DNA from: Moraxella macacae 0408225
GTDB lineage: Bacteria > Pseudomonadota > Gammaproteobacteria > Pseudomonadales > Moraxellaceae
Assembly (NCBI RefSeq): GCF_000320365.1
Contig: NZ_ANIN01000001.1
Location: 434,001 to 498,000, forward strand
Length of the DNA stretch: 64,000 nucleotides
Direction: 5' to 3'
The notes under the pieces are model-generated. The model saw only the letters and a list, made by a program, of their open reading frames with translations. It had not been told where the DNA came from and ran no database searches. Of the stretch, positions 27,501 through 39,409 are shown piece by piece; the stretch's first letter is position 1; every line of letters starts with the position of its first letter. The position numbers were made by a program, and so were the translations under genes.

Positions 27501-30131
27501 ATGACACACAAAACCACTCCTTTTCAACTTAACAACCTATACCGAAAACTGTCCGGCGGGCTGCTTGGTATGGCGGTAAAATCACAGCTTATCGGTAAAA
27601 TTCCGCCACTTAAAAATCCAACCACCAACAACCACGAAACCGCCACACCGCTTACTTTTTATGTCCTAAAAGAATATTCACGCAGCAACAGCGTGCTAAT
27701 TGACTTAGAAACCGCCCAACACCAACTGCCAGAAGCTCTGGCTCCTGTCAAAAGACTGGAATTTGGCATTGACGAACACAGTGCGATGATTTTTATTCAT
27801 CACCCAAAAAGCGAACGTAAAGATGGCAAAACCGTGTACTCGCCTCGTTTGTTGCGTTTGATTGAAGCAATCAAAAATCACCCAACCTTAAACATTCAGT
27901 TTGTGCCTGTAACGATTTTGTGGGGAAGAGCGCCCGAAAAAGAAGATTCGCTGTTTAATTTGTTTACCGCTGATGAATGGCAAAATCCCAGTATTGCCAA
28001 ACAATTGTTTAACATTGGCGTAAAAGGGCGAGATACTTATGTACAATTTCACCCTCCAAAAAATTTGCGAGATATTTTACATGCCGAAAGCAAAGCCCAA
28101 TCTGCCGATTCCAACAAAAACACAGCATTGATTGACAATCACAGTGCATTGCAATTGTTAGCGCAGCGTGTACAAAATCGCCTGCTGGGTTATTTAGACA
28201 AACAACAAGAAACCATTTTAGGCCCGGATCTATCGGATAGGCGCAACGAGGTGGATAAAATTTTAAACACGCCTGCCATTCGCCACGCCATACAACTTGA
28301 CAGCGAAGAGCATAATCGCAACATTCACGATAGCAAAAAACTGGCTCGGCGTTATTTAAATGAAATTACCAGTGATTATTCATATGCTATGGTGCGATTT
28401 TTTGATCGGTTTTTGACATGGCTATGGACACAGTTGTACGATGGTGTCAAAGTGCAACATTTTGAACGCGTAAGAGAAGCAGCAAGCGATCATGCAATTG
28501 TGTACGTGCCCTGTCATCGCAGTCATATTGATTATTTATTGTTGTCTTATGTGATTTTTAAGCGTGGCTTGCGCGTGCCGTATGTTGCCGCCGGTGAAAA
28601 TCTCAACATTCCTATTTTGGGGCAAATGCTAAGAAACGGTGGGGCGTTTTTTATGCGTCGCAGTTTTAAGGGCAATGCTTTATACAATGCCGTATTTCGT
28701 GAATATGTGCATAGTATGTTATTAAGAAACACACCAATTGAATATTTTGTAGAGGGCGGACGATCGCGTTCAGGACGCTTGTTGCCTCCAAAAAAAGGCA
28801 TGCTTGCAATGACTGTACAAAGTCATTTACGTCAATCAAGCAAACCCATTGCTTTTATTCCAACTTATATCGGCTATGAACGCATTATCGAGGGATCAAC
28901 ATATGTCGATGAATTAAAAGGCAAACCCAAAGAAAGTGAAAGTTTGTTTGGTTTATTAAAAACAGGCAAAAAATTAGAACGTATTTTTGGTACGGTGCAT
29001 GTCAGTTTTGGCAAACCATTGTATTTAAAAGATTTTATGCAAAAATATGCCGTATTGCCAAACAGTTTGCCAAGCGATCGCAGCGACACACCCATACCGC
29101 CAAATGTCAGCCAAATGGTGGATAATATCGGCGTAAAAATCATGCAACGCATCAACCGATCAGCGGTGATAAATCCTGTTACCTTGCTATCAATGGTATT
29201 GCTAGACACGCCACACGGAGCGTTAGATGAGCAAAGTTGCCTTGAACAGCTCGCTTTATACCAACGCCTTGCCAAAACTTTGCCCTACGATGAAGACATT
29301 ACCGTTACCGATGCCAGGCCACAAGCAATTATTGCCTACAGCACCCAGCTTAAATTAATCGAAAAAACGCCACACGTTTTGGGTGATTTAATTCGCATTG
29401 CCAATGGACAAGCTCCTTTGTTAAGCTACTTTCGCAACAATATTTTACACGTTTATATTTTGTTTTCGCTATGTGCCAACCTTGTCAAGCACAACGGACA
29501 CATTACATTTGCCAATGTAGAACAAGTTGCCAGTACCATCTATCCATTTTTACAAGCCGAATTGTTTTTACAATACCCTGCACGCACTTTACAAGAAACC
29601 TTAACTCAGCACATTGAGGTCTTAATCGCCGAAAACATCATAGTAGACAAAGGCGTCAATGCCAAAGGCGAACGTCAGCTTACCACACCAGATCCAAACA
29701 CGCACAATTACCAACAGCTTACCGTACTTGCCAATGCAGTATCGCACAGTTTGGAGCGTTATTTTATGGTATTGGCATTGCTTAGCCAACAAGGAAGCAA
29801 CAAACTTACCAAAGAGCAAGTGGTGGATTTGGGGCATTTGCTAGGACAGCGGTTGTCGGTTATTTATGAAGATGACATGCCTGATTTTTTTGATCGCGCA
29901 TTGTTTAGCAGTTTTTTGGAAACGCTGGAACGTTTGGAATATATTCAACCAACAGAAAATGGCATTATTCAATTTGACAATCGCATTGACATCATGGCAA
30001 AAAACGCCGACTTTATCTTAGATCTTGATGTATTGCACATTTTGCACCAAATGGCACGCCTGGACGAAAGTGAAATTCAGCGTACATTGCACCAATTGCA
30101 AGCGAAAAAATCAAAACGCAAAAACAAATAA
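27501..30131 (+). CDS. plsB: Glycerol-3-phosphate 1-O-acyltransferase
   Basis: Membrane-associated acyltransferase making lysophosphatidic acid, the first step of phospholipid synthesis. The 876-residue protein has the catalytic HRSHID box (from His339), block II FFMRRSFKGN, and the glycerol-phosphate site EGGRSRSGR (from Glu418), followed by IPTYIGYERIIEG. This is the large PlsB, not the small PlsY. The ATG at 27501 is preferred; an extension to 27345 encodes unrelated residues. Only 17 bases separate its stop from the convergent ArsA-type gene. Confidence 0.95.
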   Translation: MTHKTTPFQLNNLYRKLSGGLLGMAVKSQLIGKIPPLKNPTTNNHETATPLTFYVLKEYSRSNSVLIDLETAQHQLPEALAPVKRLEFGIDEHSAMIFIHHPKSERKDGKTVYSPRLLRLIEAIKNHPTLNIQFVPVTILWGRAPEKEDSLFNLFTADEWQNPSIAKQLFNIGVKGRDTYVQFHPPKNLRDILHAESKAQSADSNKNTALIDNHSALQLLAQRVQNRLLGYLDKQQETILGPDLSDRRNEVDKILNTPAIRHAIQLDSEEHNRNIHDSKKLARRYLNEITSDYSYAMVRFFDRFLTWLWTQLYDGVKVQHFERVREAASDHAIVYVPCHRSHIDYLLLSYVIFKRGLRVPYVAAGENLNIPILGQMLRNGGAFFMRRSFKGNALYNAVFREYVHSMLLRNTPIEYFVEGGRSRSGRLLPPKKGMLAMTVQSHLRQSSKPIAFIPTYIGYERIIEGSTYVDELKGKPKESESLFGLLKTGKKLERIFGTVHVSFGKPLYLKDFMQKYAVLPNSLPSDRSDTPIPPNVSQMVDNIGVKIMQRINRSAVINPVTLLSMVLLDTPHGALDEQSCLEQLALYQRLAKTLPYDEDITVTDARPQAIIAYSTQLKLIEKTPHVLGDLIRIANGQAPLLSYFRNNILHVYILFSLCANLVKHNGHITFANVEQVASTIYPFLQAELFLQYPARTLQETLTQHIEVLIAENIIVDKGVNAKGERQLTTPDPNTHNYQQLTVLANAVSHSLERYFMVLALLSQQGSNKLTKEQVVDLGHLLGQRLSVIYEDDMPDFFDRALFSSFLETLERLEYIQPTENGIIQFDNRIDIMAKNADFILDLDVLHILHQMARLDESEIQRTLHQLQAKKSKRKNK

Positions 30132-30148
30132 ACAATCTACAGCTAAAA

Positions 30149-31177
30149 TCAACCAAAGCCCGCCAAAGCCTCCACACCTCGGATATCCTGTTGTTGCAAA
30201 GCAATGGGATATAAGGGTATGTTGGCAAAACTTTGTTCAATTTCGCCAAGCAGACGCTGTTGGCGTTCGGCTCTTTGTTGCCAAAACGGATCGCTTTGTT
30301 TGACATCAATTAGTTGATTCACCACAATGCCACTGACAGGCAACTTCACCGCTTGCAATTGCTCCACCGCCCGCTTGGTTTCAGCAATGGGCAAATTATC
30401 CGCAATCATCACGAGTACAATGGCGGTTTGTGTAGCATCGTGCAACAATTTGCCTGCACTAGCAAACAATTGTTTGCGTTTATCAAGCACAGAAACCGCC
30501 TGCTCCCAGCGATCGGGAATGTGCTGGGTAAAGGGATTGGCAAAACCTTTTGCTTTGTCTGTTGTGGTAGAAAGATTGGTATTAGCAAGTCTGTTAACAG
30601 TTAAATGATTTGCCACCGATTTTAATTTGGCTTGCCGCCGTTGCTGCACAAGCAATCCGTCCGTCCACGCTTGCATCATTTCAGGCAACAGCAAAAGCCG
30701 TAAGGTATGCCCCGTCGGAGCGGTGTCAAAAACGATATGATGATAGCCTTGGGCTTTGGCATCTACCAAATATTGACACATGGCTTCCAACATGGCGGCC
30801 TCTTGAGCCCCGGGAGCGGTTTTAGAGGCATTGAGATGTTCTTTGATTTTTGGCAACATTTCAGGGCTGGCATAGCCTTTAATGGTGCTAAGCACTTGAG
30901 CAAAATGCTTATCAACAATCACATCAGGATTGAGTTCAAGGGCGTCTAAATACGGCGTGATGGCGGTTTTGTCATTAGACAGGGCTACTTGCAACGCATC
31001 GCCTAAGCTGTGAGCAGGGTCTGTTGAGATTATCAAGGTTTTTTGCTGTAAACTGGCAAAACGACTGGCAATTGCCGCCGCCGTGGTGGTTTTGCCAACA
31101 CCGCCTTTGCCGCCCACAAACACAATTGGACGATTGCTTAAACTCTCTATCAACTGACTAAATTGTCGGTTTACCAT
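30149..31177 (-). CDS. ArsA/GET3-family ATPase
   Basis: Single-domain ATPase of 342 residues in the ArsA/GET3 class. The deviant P-loop GGKGGVGKTT (22-31), the switch region STDPAHSLGDAL and the DTAPTGHTLRLLLLPEMM segment are all typical. It has only one obvious Cys, so the arsenite site of true ArsA is missing. In eukaryotes GET3 carries tail-anchored membrane proteins; in bacteria the role of such proteins is open. The ATG at 31175-31177 overlaps the stop of the CC-ending gene by one base (TGATG), and that gene overlaps cstA the same way. The three probably form one functional unit. Confidence 0.85.
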   Translation of the reverse strand: MVNRQFSQLIESLSNRPIVFVGGKGGVGKTTTAAAIASRFASLQQKTLIISTDPAHSLGDALQVALSNDKTAITPYLDALELNPDVIVDKHFAQVLSTIKGYASPEMLPKIKEHLNASKTAPGAQEAAMLEAMCQYLVDAKAQGYHHIVFDTAPTGHTLRLLLLPEMMQAWTDGLLVQQRRQAKLKSVANHLTVNRLANTNLSTTTDKAKGFANPFTQHIPDRWEQAVSVLDKRKQLFASAGKLLHDATQTAIVLVMIADNLPIAETKRAVEQLQAVKLPVSGIVVNQLIDVKQSDPFWQQRAERQQRLLGEIEQSFANIPLYPIALQQQDIRGVEALAGFG

Positions 31178-31470
31178 CAGCAGCACCCCATGTGTTCAAA
31201 CGGACATTTTTCCATACCCATACGCTGATGCCATTCATGAAAATTTTCCAAAAATAACGGCTGCAATTCCATGGCATAAAAGGCAGCAGGATTGGCAATG
31301 CCCAAACTTTCGCTAAACAACATGAGCATAAAAAAATCCTCTTCATCACGCGCCGCTCTTGCCATGGTTTGCCGATACGGAGCGTGGTAAAATTCATTCA
31401 GCCCGGTCAAAAAACGCCCCCACCAAGTCTCTGGGTTCGTTTTTTTATCAGTTAAGTCATGATCATTCAT
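31177..31470 (-). CDS. Small Cys-Cys-ending protein (cory-CC-star type)
   Basis: A 97-residue soluble protein without a signal peptide, ending KCPFEHMGCC, so Cys89, Cys96 and Cys97 lie close to the C-terminus. The body is aromatic-rich (WWGRFLTGLNEFYHAPYRQ, MELQPLFLENFHEW). I recall a protein family named cory-CC-star with this size, ending and gene context; the match is from memory. Function is unknown. The terminal cysteines could bind a metal or form a redox pair, which is only a guess. It is joined by one-base stop-start overlaps to cstA upstream and the ArsA-type ATPase downstream. Confidence 0.7.
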   Translation of the reverse strand: MNDHDLTDKKTNPETWWGRFLTGLNEFYHAPYRQTMARAARDEEDFFMLMLFSESLGIANPAAFYAMELQPLFLENFHEWHQRMGMEKCPFEHMGCC

Positions 31471-33167
31471 CAGTTGTTCGCTTCGCTGCTGTTTACTTCT
31501 TTATTTTTATGGGCGTGCCACTCTCTTCTTAACACCGAAAAACTCTCAAGGGCAACCATAATGGTGGCAACCAAAATGACAATGTCTAAAAATACCAGCA
31601 GCCAATTGCCATCGACATAAAAGGTTTTGAGCTGCATTAACAACGCAAGCACCGACATGATTAACAAAAAGCTTAACGGTGCCAAGGTATACCACACGTT
31701 TTTGCCGTGTCTTAATAACACCACGGTGATAATCATCAAAGTCAACGCCGCCATCAACTGATTGGTTGTGCCAAATAATGGCCATATGAGCATACCGCCC
31801 GAGCCATCAATGCCCCCTGCACCAAATGCCAATAACAAACAAGTGCCAACCGCCAACAGCGTGGCAACCGCACCATTTTGTAAAGCAGGCAAGCGATAAA
31901 TCTCACCAAACTCTTGGAAAATATAACGTTGCAAGCGAACGCCCGTATCCATGGTTGTGCCTGCAAACAAGGCCGCCATCACCGTGAGCATGGTTTGCGA
32001 TAGCACCATATCAATGCCAACGCCGTGGTTTAAAATCGTTGCTCCGCCGTCAATAAAAGCCCCAATAGAACCATCACCAAATTTTTGATAAACCGCTTGC
32101 CAATCAGCAAACGAAGCAAATCCTGCCGTGGCTGCCAAAATCGCACCCAACGCCAACAAACCTTCGCCCAATGCCCCAAAATAGCCAACAAAACGCACAT
32201 CTTCTTCTTTATCAATCTGTTTAGAAGTTGTGCCTGTTGCCACCAAACCATGAAAACCAGAAATTGCCCCACAAGCAATGGTAACAAACAACAAGGGCAT
32301 AATCGGCGGCGTGCCTGAAGGCAAATTCATGTTAAAGGCAGGGGCAACCACATCAGGAGCTGCCACAAAAATGGACAAATACAACAAAATCAAGCCAACA
32401 AACAATTGTAAGCCATTGATATAATCCCTTGGTTGCAACAGCATCCACACAGGCAATATTGATGCCACCCCGGCATAAGCAAACAAAATGATATTCCACA
32501 CCGCATTGTCAGGTAGCCCCAAAACCGTCTCCGGCAACACAATCGGAAACATAGGGCCAAAATAAATCAGTGCGTATAAAGCAACTACCCCAATCAAAGA
32601 CACCATGGGCAAATTCATCTTAAAGCGATAAATGCACTGACCCACGATAAACGCCACCGCCAATGCACCCCACACAGGCAACACGGACGACGGCGTTTTT
32701 ATCATCATATTGGCAATTGCCACCCCAAACACCGCATTCACCATGAGCAGCAGTAAAAAAATCACCACCATCATCAAGGTACGCACACGCCCACCCATCA
32801 CATTGCCAGCAATGGTACCTATGGATTGCCCCTTGCTACGCATGCTCGCCCACACAGCGGACATGTCATGCACACCCGCCATAAACACAGTGCCAAACAC
32901 CACCCAAATAAAAGCCGGCACCCACCCCCAAATCACCGCAATTGCAGGACCAATAATCGGAGCCGCTCCTGCCACAGAGGTAAAATGATGCCCCCATAAG
33001 ACAAATTTATTCGTTGGGACATAATCCACACCGTCTTGCATGGTATGACTGGGCGTGGTGCGAGTGTTGTCTAACCCCAAAATGCGACTGGCAACAAATT
33101 TGGAGTAAAAAAAGTAACCGCAGAGCATGCCAATCACGCCCAAAACCAACACAACAATACTGTTCAT
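31470..33167 (-). CDS. cstA: CstA-family carbon starvation / pyruvate-peptide transporter
   Basis: Inner-membrane transporter of 565 residues with about 16 hydrophobic segments. Relatives in E. coli (CstA, BtsT) are pyruvate or peptide importers induced by starvation. The family segments HHFTSVAGAAPIIGPAIAVIWG and AISGFHGLVATGTTSKQI are clear. It is shorter than E. coli CstA (about 700 residues) and matches the compact type seen beside small CC proteins. The second Met (33167) is preferred as start because AAGGA lies nine bases before it; the ATG at 33176 abuts that site. It leads the three-gene overlapping cassette. Confidence 0.87.
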   Translation of the reverse strand: MNSIVVLVLGVIGMLCGYFFYSKFVASRILGLDNTRTTPSHTMQDGVDYVPTNKFVLWGHHFTSVAGAAPIIGPAIAVIWGWVPAFIWVVFGTVFMAGVHDMSAVWASMRSKGQSIGTIAGNVMGGRVRTLMMVVIFLLLLMVNAVFGVAIANMMIKTPSSVLPVWGALAVAFIVGQCIYRFKMNLPMVSLIGVVALYALIYFGPMFPIVLPETVLGLPDNAVWNIILFAYAGVASILPVWMLLQPRDYINGLQLFVGLILLYLSIFVAAPDVVAPAFNMNLPSGTPPIMPLLFVTIACGAISGFHGLVATGTTSKQIDKEEDVRFVGYFGALGEGLLALGAILAATAGFASFADWQAVYQKFGDGSIGAFIDGGATILNHGVGIDMVLSQTMLTVMAALFAGTTMDTGVRLQRYIFQEFGEIYRLPALQNGAVATLLAVGTCLLLAFGAGGIDGSGGMLIWPLFGTTNQLMAALTLMIITVVLLRHGKNVWYTLAPLSFLLIMSVLALLMQLKTFYVDGNWLLVFLDIVILVATIMVALESFSVLRREWHAHKNKEVNSSEANN

Positions 33168-33387
33168 AGGACGCATTCCTTGCTTAAAAAAATAATAAGA
33201 GGATAAGAGGGCTTGTTAAGGCGTAACCAATTTCACCACTCACAAGCAACTTGTAACTTAACAAACATTTTTTGATTTATAAATCATTAAAAACCAACAA
33301 ACTGTAATAGTTTAGCAAACTTAAATATTTAAGTCCATACAAACCCACTAAAAATTATATAAATAAACCACAAATCACCCCCAAACC

Positions 33388-33422
33388 AAAACCCCCATCA
33401 CTCAAACAGCAACAGGGGTTTA
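33388..33422 (-). terminator. Likely terminator of the rRNA operon
   Basis: Downstream of 5S on the minus strand, AACCCC pairs with GGGGTT across a loop of about 19 nt, followed by TTTTGGTTTG. A weak but well-placed hairpin. The remaining spacer to cstA (33168-33387) is AT-rich with no gene seen. Confidence 0.45.
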
Positions 33423-33430
33423 AATAGGAA

Positions 33431-33543
33431 GCTGACGATTACCTACTCTCACATGGGAAAACCACACTACCATCGGCGTATTGTTGTTTCACTTCTGAGT
33501 TCGAGAAGGGATCAGGTGGTACCAACAAGCTATAATCGTCAGC
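33431..33543 (-). rRNA. rrf: 5S ribosomal RNA
   Basis: Read on the minus strand it starts GCTGACGATTATAG, contains the conserved CCACCTGATCCCTTCTCGAA and CTCAGAAGTGAAAC regions and CCGATGGTAGTGTGG, and ends GAGAGTAGGTAATCGTCAGC. The two ends pair to form the terminal stem. Ends are accurate to a few bases. Confidence 0.93.
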
Positions 33544-33692
33544 AAAAAGGGTATAGAGAAATGAAGCTAAGTTAAGTTTTTTAGTTAACTTAGGTTCTGT
33601 CTTTATCTTTGTAAAAAGAACCAACCAATCAAGGTTTTCAATCAAGGTTTTGGTATTTAATCGTTAACCCATAAACACACTTAAGCGTTGTA

Positions 33693-36546
<2,854 letters not shown>

Positions 36547-36957
36547 ACAACCTTAAGCATGCTTTGTGTCATATTTAATGACATACTTCATGTATGAGCT
36601 GTATCGGTAATTGTAACGATTTTAATACCTGGTTTACGCTTGATTTTTACCATCACGGTGTTTTGTGATGGTATTTCAGTTCTCTTTACTTTATACCACC
36701 ATACAGTTTTGTCAACAGATTGTGCTGTCAACAGATTGTGTGGTGGTAAAGGTTAATTATTTGTTGGAATTAAATAATTAACCCAGACTCATTTCTCTAT
36801 GTTGTTATTGAATTGTCTGTCACTTCATCAGGGACAGTTCTATTATACTTAATAGAATAAAGCAATCAGTAAATCAGCAATCGTTTGTTTGTTGTACTTG
36901 TTTGTTTGCTATAATTACTTTTTCTATTAATATAAGTTTACTTGTTAGTTAATAAAC
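36547..36957. other. Spacer between tRNA-Ala and 23S rRNA
   Basis: About 410 bp of rRNA operon spacer. It holds processing-stem sequence flanking 23S, a 16-bp tandem duplication at 36710-36741, and AT-rich sequence. No gene is seen. Confidence 0.7.
36710..36741. repeat. 16-bp tandem duplication in the rRNA spacer
   Basis: Two copies of TGTCAACAGATTGTGY; they differ only at the last base. Confidence 0.85.
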
Positions 36958-37033
36958 TGGTGGAGTTAAGGAGAGTCGAACTCCTGACCTCCTGCGTGCA
37001 AGGCAGGCACTCTACCAACTGAGCTATAACCCC
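36958..37033 (-). tRNA. tRNA-Ala (anticodon TGC)
   Basis: A 76-nt cloverleaf on the minus strand: acceptor GGGGTTA with TAACTCC (one G-T pair), anticodon loop CTTGCAC giving TGC, T-loop TTCGACT, and an encoded CCA end. It lies in the 16S-23S spacer next to tRNA-Ile, the usual pair. Confidence 0.97.
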
Positions 37034-37045
37034 GCTATTAAAAGC

Positions 37046-37122
37046 TGGTGGGTCTAATAAGACTTGAACTTATGACCCCTGCCTTATCAAGGCAGTGCTC
37101 TAACCAACTGAGCTATAGACCC
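37046..37122 (-). tRNA. tRNA-Ile (anticodon GAT)
   Basis: A 77-nt cloverleaf on the minus strand: acceptor GGGTCTA with TAGACCC, anticodon loop TTGATAA giving GAT, T-loop TTCAAGT and encoded CCA. It lies 99 bases after 16S and 12 bases before tRNA-Ala. Confidence 0.97.
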
Positions 37123-37221
37123 TAAAAGCTGTTAAAAAGGCAATGCTTTTGGCTTTTTAACTTTATTAGCTGCTTACTCAATAAAAAACAACTTGCTGTA
37201 GATTCTCTACTACCACTGTTT

Positions 37222-38753
<1,532 letters not shown>

Positions 38754-39050
38754 ATCTTTTATTTAGAGTTGATTTTTGCATAATATTTTATTATTATGTT
38801 ATTAGTCAAACTCAGGCTCTTTTTATACTGTTTGCTCAAATAAACTTACGAAAGTTTTCTTCTGTACAAAAGAATATAAAAAGTTTTTTGTTTTATATAT
38901 TTATTTGTGCCAGTAGAAAATCTACACAAGTTGTTTTTTATTTTAATTTGTTATTTAGTTTTGTTCTTAACATCGTCTGTTAAGAGTTGCATATTTTATC
39001 AGCTTTATTTTTATTGTCAAGCTGTTTTTTATTTTTTATGCTTTTTTTAA

Positions 39051-39130
39051 TTAAAAACTTTTGATTAAAAAAACTTTTGATTAAAAAACTTTTGATTAAA
39101 AAACTTTTGATTAAAAAAACTTTTAATTAA
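39051..39130. repeat. 16-17-bp tandem array in the rRNA leader
   Basis: About five copies of a unit close to ACTTTTGATTAAAAAA, varying by one A. It lies 300 bases upstream of 16S. Confidence 0.85.
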
Positions 39131-39186
39131 GATTAAGTAAGTTGTTTTAATTAAGTTGTTTTTATTTAAAAAAATTATTTGTTTAA

Positions 39187-39252
39187 GCTTTGTTGCTTAA
39201 CTTAACTTTGTTGCTTAAGTTAATAAGAATAAGATAAGCTTTGTTGCTTAAG
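39187..39252. repeat. Three spaced copies of CTTTGTTGCTTAA in the early rRNA leader
   Basis: CTTTGTTGCTTAA occurs at about 39188, 39207 and 39239, separated by 6 and 19 bases. The last copy lies just inside the predicted transcript start. Confidence 0.75.
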
Positions 39253-39261
39253 TGGGTGCGT

Positions 39262-39289
39262 ATTATATAGAAGTTTTTGGATAGGTCAA
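39262..39289 (-). promoter_or_regulatory. Strong rRNA operon promoter
   Basis: On the minus strand TTGACC (39289-39284) and TATAAT (39267-39262) are 16 bp apart. The bases after the -10 (ACGCACCC) form a GC-rich discriminator, as at stringently controlled rRNA promoters. Upstream of the -35 lie three A-tracts (39294-39318) spaced about 10 bp. Confidence 0.8.
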
Positions 39290-39318
39290 GGGGTTTTTTG
39301 GGGTTTTTGGGGTTTTTT
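39290..39318 (-). promoter_or_regulatory. Phased A-tracts upstream of the rRNA promoter
   Basis: On the minus strand three runs of 5-6 A alternate with three CCCC blocks immediately upstream of the -35 hexamer. A tract every 9-10 bp is the spacing that bends DNA, and UP elements sit at this position. Confidence 0.55.
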
Positions 39319-39409
39319 GTGAAAAAATTTGATAAAATAGATTGTTTGCCCTATTATTAGTTAATATTTTAACAAATAATTAATATTTTACAAAAATGAT
39401 AGGATAAAT

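Larger units (their letters stand above)
38754..39254 (-). other. rRNA operon leader
   Basis: About 500 nt of AT-rich leader between the promoter and 16S. It contains two repeat families, at 39051-39130 and 39187-39252, and an antiterminator-like GCAACTCTTAACA at 38978-38990 on the minus strand, resembling the boxA consensus. No protein gene is seen; the open frame at 38693-38983 on the plus strand is chance. Confidence 0.55.

Noticed and set aside
30149-31177. Arsenite-pump ATPase ArsA
   Set aside because: Only one ATPase half is present, the metal-binding cysteines are missing, and no arsB, arsC or arsR gene is nearby.
39290-39312. G-quadruplex or telomere-like repeat on the plus strand
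   Set aside because: Only three G4 runs are present where four are needed, and the position upstream of the rRNA -35 explains the sequence better as phased A-tracts.
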